From: Aalborgiella sp043740415
GTDB taxonomy: Bacteria > Pseudomonadota > Gammaproteobacteria > Burkholderiales > Burkholderiaceae_C
Length of the DNA: 16,510 nt
NCBI GenBank assembly: GCA_043740415.1
Contig: JAYUCJ010000002.1
Span: 1-16,510, forward strand
Direction: 5' to 3'
Shown here: positions 13,656 through 16,510 of the stretch, one piece after another
Position numbering within the stretch: the stretch's first letter is position 1
Layout of the letters: each line of letters starts with the position of its first letter
The notes under the pieces: model-generated
Database searches by the model: none
Seen by the model: the letters and a program-made list of their open reading frames with translations, nothing else
Told to the model about the DNA's origin: nothing
Program-made: the position numbers and the translations under genes

Positions 13656-14948
13656 CTAAGCGGCCAAAAACTGAGCCACACCCCGCCCTGTGGCAAAACC
13701 GCTAGACAGACAGGCGGTTAGCAAATAGCCACCCGTAGGCGCTTCCCAATCCAGCATCTCGCCCGCGCAAAACACGCCCGCAGCTAATTTCTGTGTTGGT
13801 TGAAGCATTTGCTGGGCATCCATGCCCTCAAACGCCACGCCACCCGCGCTGCTGATCGCCTCATCAATTGGGCGAGCAGCTTTCAAGCGAATTGGTAATG
13901 ATTTGATACCTGCAGCCAATGTGACAGCATCATTCATCGCATCTTTTCCCAGCACCTCGTAAAGTAACGCCACTTTGATACCATCCAGCTTCAAACGACT
14001 CTTCAAATGACTCACCAACGAGCGCGAACCGCGCGGGTGCCGTACTTCGGCCAACACTTGTTCAGCCGTTCTATCGGGCAGTAAATCAAGGTGAAAAGTA
14101 GCTGTTCCGTTTGCAGCGATATCGTTCCGCAACCAACTTGACGCCGCGTAAACCAAGCTGCCTTCCACGCCCGTACTCGTAGCTACAAGCTCGCCTTGCT
14201 TTTGAAAGCGAGGCTTATCAGCATCACTAGATGGCACAGTGATTACGACTGTTTTGAATGGTTGCCCCGCAAACTTCTCCGCAAAATACGCGCTCCAGCC
14301 CACATCAAACCCGCAGTTCGATGGCAAAAGAGGCTTCACGTTTACACCTTGCTGTTGCAACACAGACACCCAAGCTCCGTCCGACCCCAGCCGCGCCCAG
14401 CTGCCACCACCCAGCGCCAAAACCACCGCATCCGCATGCACCGTGACTTTTCCCGACGGTGTTGAAAACTGCAAATCATGTCCGCCGGCTTCTGCTTGCG
14501 CCGCATCTGCCCAACCCAACCACTTATGCCGCATGTGAAACCGCACCCCCGCAGCGCGCAGCTGATGCAGCCAAGCCCGCAACAACGGCGCAGCCTTCAT
14601 GTCCTTAGGAAACACCCGCCCAGACGAGCCCACAAAGGTCTCCACACCCAGCCCATGCGCCCAAGACTGCACCTCGGCCGCGCCAAATTGCTGCAACAAA
14701 GCCCCAATTTCGCCACTTCTAGCCCCAAAACGCGACACAAACGGCTCAGCAACCTCAGAATGCGTCAAATTCAGCCCACCCTTGCCCGCCAGTAAAAACT
14801 TGCGCCCCACAGACGGCATGGCGTCATAGACATCAACCTGCAAACCCGCTTTAACAGCTTCTTGCGCAGCCATTAACCCCGCTGGGCCACCACCGATGAT
14901 GGCTACAGACTTATTCGTCGTTTTTGCTGTTATTTTTGTTTTTTCCAC
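13656..14948 (-). CDS. BaiN/HI0933-family FAD-dependent oxidoreductase (TIGR03862-type flavoprotein)
   Basis: This 430-residue flavoprotein has an N-terminal FAD-binding Rossmann fold (VAIIGGGPAGLMAAQEA, GGGPAG at about 19-24). It has the family signature GRKFLLAGKGGLNLTHSE at about 48-65, and a C-terminal FAD-closing motif, AGVFCAGEMLDWEAPTGGYL. These mark the HI0933/BaiN group, whose in vivo substrate is mostly unknown. The start is GTG 14948, the only sensible start before the FAD motif, with a weak purine stretch upstream. It follows the AddA-like gene by 39 bp in the same direction, so the two are probably cotranscribed, although a joint role is not obvious. The stop is 14 bp from the convergent dehydrogenase stop, with no terminator between them. 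Confidence 0.9.
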   Translation of the reverse strand: MEKTKITAKTTNKSVAIIGGGPAGLMAAQEAVKAGLQVDVYDAMPSVGRKFLLAGKGGLNLTHSEVAEPFVSRFGARSGEIGALLQQFGAAEVQSWAHGLGVETFVGSSGRVFPKDMKAAPLLRAWLHQLRAAGVRFHMRHKWLGWADAAQAEAGGHDLQFSTPSGKVTVHADAVVLALGGGSWARLGSDGAWVSVLQQQGVNVKPLLPSNCGFDVGWSAYFAEKFAGQPFKTVVITVPSSDADKPRFQKQGELVATSTGVEGSLVYAASSWLRNDIAANGTATFHLDLLPDRTAEQVLAEVRHPRGSRSLVSHLKSRLKLDGIKVALLYEVLGKDAMNDAVTLAAGIKSLPIRLKAARPIDEAISSAGGVAFEGMDAQQMLQPTQKLAAGVFCAGEMLDWEAPTGGYLLTACLSSGFATGRGVAQFLAA

Positions 14949-14987
14949 TAACTACTTTCAAGAAATTCTGTAATCTGACATTTTCGT

Positions 14988-16510
14988 TTAAATCACTTCA
15001 ACCATCTTCCCGGTCGCTGTCAAAAACGCCGCTTTGACAGGTTCACCCGCATAGCAAGCTTGCACCGCAGCGACATAAGCACGCATTTGCGCGACCAATT
15101 CAGGTTTGCTCTGCGGCTGCGACTCAGATTTGTAATCCAGCACCCACCATTCCCCCGTGTCTTGGCGACGCACCAAGCGGTCTAAGCGCAGGAGTTTGCC
15201 GTGGGCGGTGAGCTCGATTTCATTGCCTTGCCAGCTAACTATTGTCTCGTCCCAAGCCCAAGCACCCTCACCCGCCAAGATGCGTTGCGCCATCTGCGCG
15301 GCCTGCTCGGCTTCTTGGCTGCTCAGCTTAAATTCCACTGCCACAGCATCCACCGCTGTGACATCAGCCCGCTGCAGCAAGCGGTGCATGGCTTGACCTA
15401 GACGGGATTCAAGGGATGTTTGAGCCACTTCCTCAGCAGAATTTACTATATTTTCAATAGCACCATAGGAAACAAATACGCCGGTTAGAGTCGTATTTGA
15501 TACCTTACTTGAGGTATTTTCAGCATTTTTTAGGCTAGGAAGTACCAGAAGCTCAATTATCTCTGAAGACCCTTCGACAAGCTCAGGGCGAACGGTATTT
15601 TCATTACTGAGTCCCCGTTCGGGTTGAGCTTGTCGAAACCCTTGAACAAGCCCAGGTAGAACGGGTTTGATTGGCTCCGCCACCGCTTGCATGCGCTGCC
15701 ACCAGCTCTCAGCGTTCGCATGGCGCGGCTGGCTGCTGGAGATGACCAATTGCTCACGCGCCCGCGTCATCGCCACATACAAAGCGTTCAACTCTTCGCG
15801 CAGCCGCGCCTGCTTTTCGATCTCAAAAGCAGCGGCTGCGCTGGGCGCTGGACGGCTTTCACTGGTTAGAAAGACGAAACTGGTCGGCGTTTCCGTCTCG
15901 CCCGGCCAGTCAACCAACACCCGCATCGTCGCCGCTGCTGAGGGCGCAGCGTCGGTATCCAAGATGATGACGACATCCGCCTCCAAGCCTTTCGCGCCAT
16001 GAATCGTCAGCAGCCGAATGGCGCTGTCGTCGCTCTTCATGGGCGATTTCACGGTTTGCGTGGCGTCCGCCATATCAGAGTCACCGTCCGAACTAGCTGC
16101 ACTCAATCCCGCTTTCATAGCGCGAACGAAGGCATACGGCGTCAAATACCGCGCTTGGTCGATGTCTAGCGCGGCGCTGAGCAAGGCGTTCAAGTTCGCC
16201 AAAATAGGGTCGCGCTGTGTCGCTGGTGCAGCGCTGGCGTAGCGGGCGAGCACGTCGCCATCGTGAAAAATAGCGTCCAAAGCGTCGTGCGGCGGCAAGC
16301 TGTCCAGCCATGCTTTCCAAAGAACTAATTTAGCCCCTAGCCGGCGTATTTCTTGCCTAAGTTGCTCTGAATTTTGCAGTAAATCAAACCACGAATTTGG
16401 CCATGAATTCGAACCTGAAGCTGCATCAGAATGCGTCGCTTTTTGGGCCAAGGCAATCTCCACCAAGTCATCATCCGTCAACCCAAACAGCGGCGACTTC
16501 AGCGCTCGGG
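14988..16510 (-). CDS. addA: AddA-type double-strand-break-repair helicase-nuclease (partial, N-terminal part outside the window)
   Basis: The C-terminal 500 or so residues of a UvrD-like (SF1A) helicase fused to a RecB-family nuclease are visible. AddA pairs with AddB to resect broken DNA ends for RecA. The frame is open to the window edge, and its first codons read ALKSPLFGLTDDDL, a conserved internal AddA segment, so the TTG at 16481 is not the real start. Motif V, LLTIHGAKGLEADVVII, lies near 15988-16014, and motif VI, ELNALYVAMTRAREQL, near 15744-15792. The nuclease has LLRLDRLVRR, VLDYKSES (about 15121-15145) and a Q-x-x-x-Y helix (VAQMRAYVAAV). Between the helicase and nuclease (about 15420-15670) is a low-complexity linker containing several palindromic repeats in frame. 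AddB should lie upstream, outside the window. RecB is a less likely alternative. Confidence 0.88.
   Translation of the reverse strand, partial: RALKSPLFGLTDDDLVEIALAQKATHSDAASGSNSWPNSWFDLLQNSEQLRQEIRRLGAKLVLWKAWLDSLPPHDALDAIFHDGDVLARYASAAPATQRDPILANLNALLSAALDIDQARYLTPYAFVRAMKAGLSAASSDGDSDMADATQTVKSPMKSDDSAIRLLTIHGAKGLEADVVIILDTDAAPSAAATMRVLVDWPGETETPTSFVFLTSESRPAPSAAAAFEIEKQARLREELNALYVAMTRAREQLVISSSQPRHANAESWWQRMQAVAEPIKPVLPGLVQGFRQAQPERGLSNENTVRPELVEGSSEIIELLVLPSLKNAENTSSKVSNTTLTGVFVSYGAIENIVNSAEEVAQTSLESRLGQAMHRLLQRADVTAVDAVAVEFKLSSQEAEQAAQMAQRILAGEGAWAWDETIVSWQGNEIELTAHGKLLRLDRLVRRQDTGEWWVLDYKSESQPQSKPELVAQMRAYVAAVQACYAGEPVKAAFLTATGKMVEVI
15446..15460. repeat. CTAT-N7-ATAG palindrome in the AddA linker
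   Basis: CTAT and ATAG arms around seven bases, in frame within the linker, encode part of GAIENIVNS. The arms and spacing are the same as those at 9271-9287 and within 9645-9665. Confidence 0.4.
15500..15517. repeat. Six-bp-arm palindrome in the AddA linker
   Basis: ATACCT and AGGTAT are perfect inverted arms around TACTTG. It is another short hairpin inside the helicase-nuclease linker coding sequence and differs in sequence from the neighbouring elements. Confidence 0.35.
15573..15637. repeat. REP-like palindromic repeat inside addA
   Basis: Two 23-base arms (15573-15595 and 15615-15637) are inverted copies that match at 20 of 23 positions and flank a 19-base loop. The core arm TTCGACAAGCTCAGG is one I recognise as a dispersed repeat in many beta- and gammaproteobacterial genomes. 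In the gene's frame the arms encode VRPELVEG and FRQAQPERG. It is inserted in frame in the interdomain linker and does not break the gene. Confidence 0.8.
15641..15664. repeat. Degenerate third copy of the REP-like arm
   Basis: CTTGAACAAGCCCAGGTAGA and the following ACGG align with the first arm (15572-15595) at about 19 of 24 positions, in the same orientation. This implies either a decayed second palindrome or a three-arm array. It encodes part of VLPGLVQG. Confidence 0.5.

Noticed and set aside
16479..16481. TTG as start of a separate 497-residue protein
   Set aside because: The frame is open to the window edge and upstream codons encode the conserved AddA segment ALKSPLFGL. It is an internal Leu codon.

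Overview
The window looks like chromosomal DNA from a betaproteobacterium of the order Burkholderiales. The signs are a tripartite tricarboxylate (TTT) transporter with a Bug-type binding protein, a LexA of the beta/gamma type with E. coli-like SOS boxes, an AddA-type helicase/nuclease, and a short palindromic repeat that I recall from Comamonadaceae-like genomes. Family and genus cannot be fixed from this stretch. No rRNA, tRNA, CRISPR array, IS element or prophage is visible.

Left part (1-7810) is an oxalate block. On the minus strand lie oxc (oxalyl-CoA decarboxylase) and then frc (formyl-CoA:oxalate CoA-transferase, cut by the window edge), which together convert oxalate to formate and CO2. 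Divergent from oxc is a Crp/Fnr-family regulator. A bidirectional terminator separates it from a convergent tctC-tctB-tctA transporter operon, and upstream of that is a two-CBS-domain protein. The main discovery is a perfect 14-bp palindrome, TTGAC-N4-GTCAA, that occurs exactly twice in the window: between oxc and the regulator, and upstream of tctC. At oxc its centre lies 41.5 bp from the start point predicted by a good -10 box (TATGAT), the classic class II Crp/Fnr activator geometry. The recognition helix of the regulator carries the FNR-type E-x-x-S-R signature expected to read TTGAC/T half-sites. I therefore propose a self-contained oxalate regulon in which this regulator controls oxc-frc and a TTT transporter, making the transporter a candidate for oxalate (or a related dicarboxylate) uptake.

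Middle part (7951-11240): a GC-rich metY-like sulfhydrylase, a convergent cytoplasmic-type asparaginase, and lexA with two tandem SOS boxes in the shared asparaginase/lexA intergenic region.

Right part (11241-16510): a small orphan protein (101 aa), a secreted protein built from three Cys-pair repeats, a D-2-hydroxyacid dehydrogenase, a BaiN/HI0933-type flavoprotein, and the C-terminal half of an AddA helicase-nuclease. The interdomain linker of that helicase has been colonised by short palindromic repeats. No gene-free stretch exceeds 300 bases.
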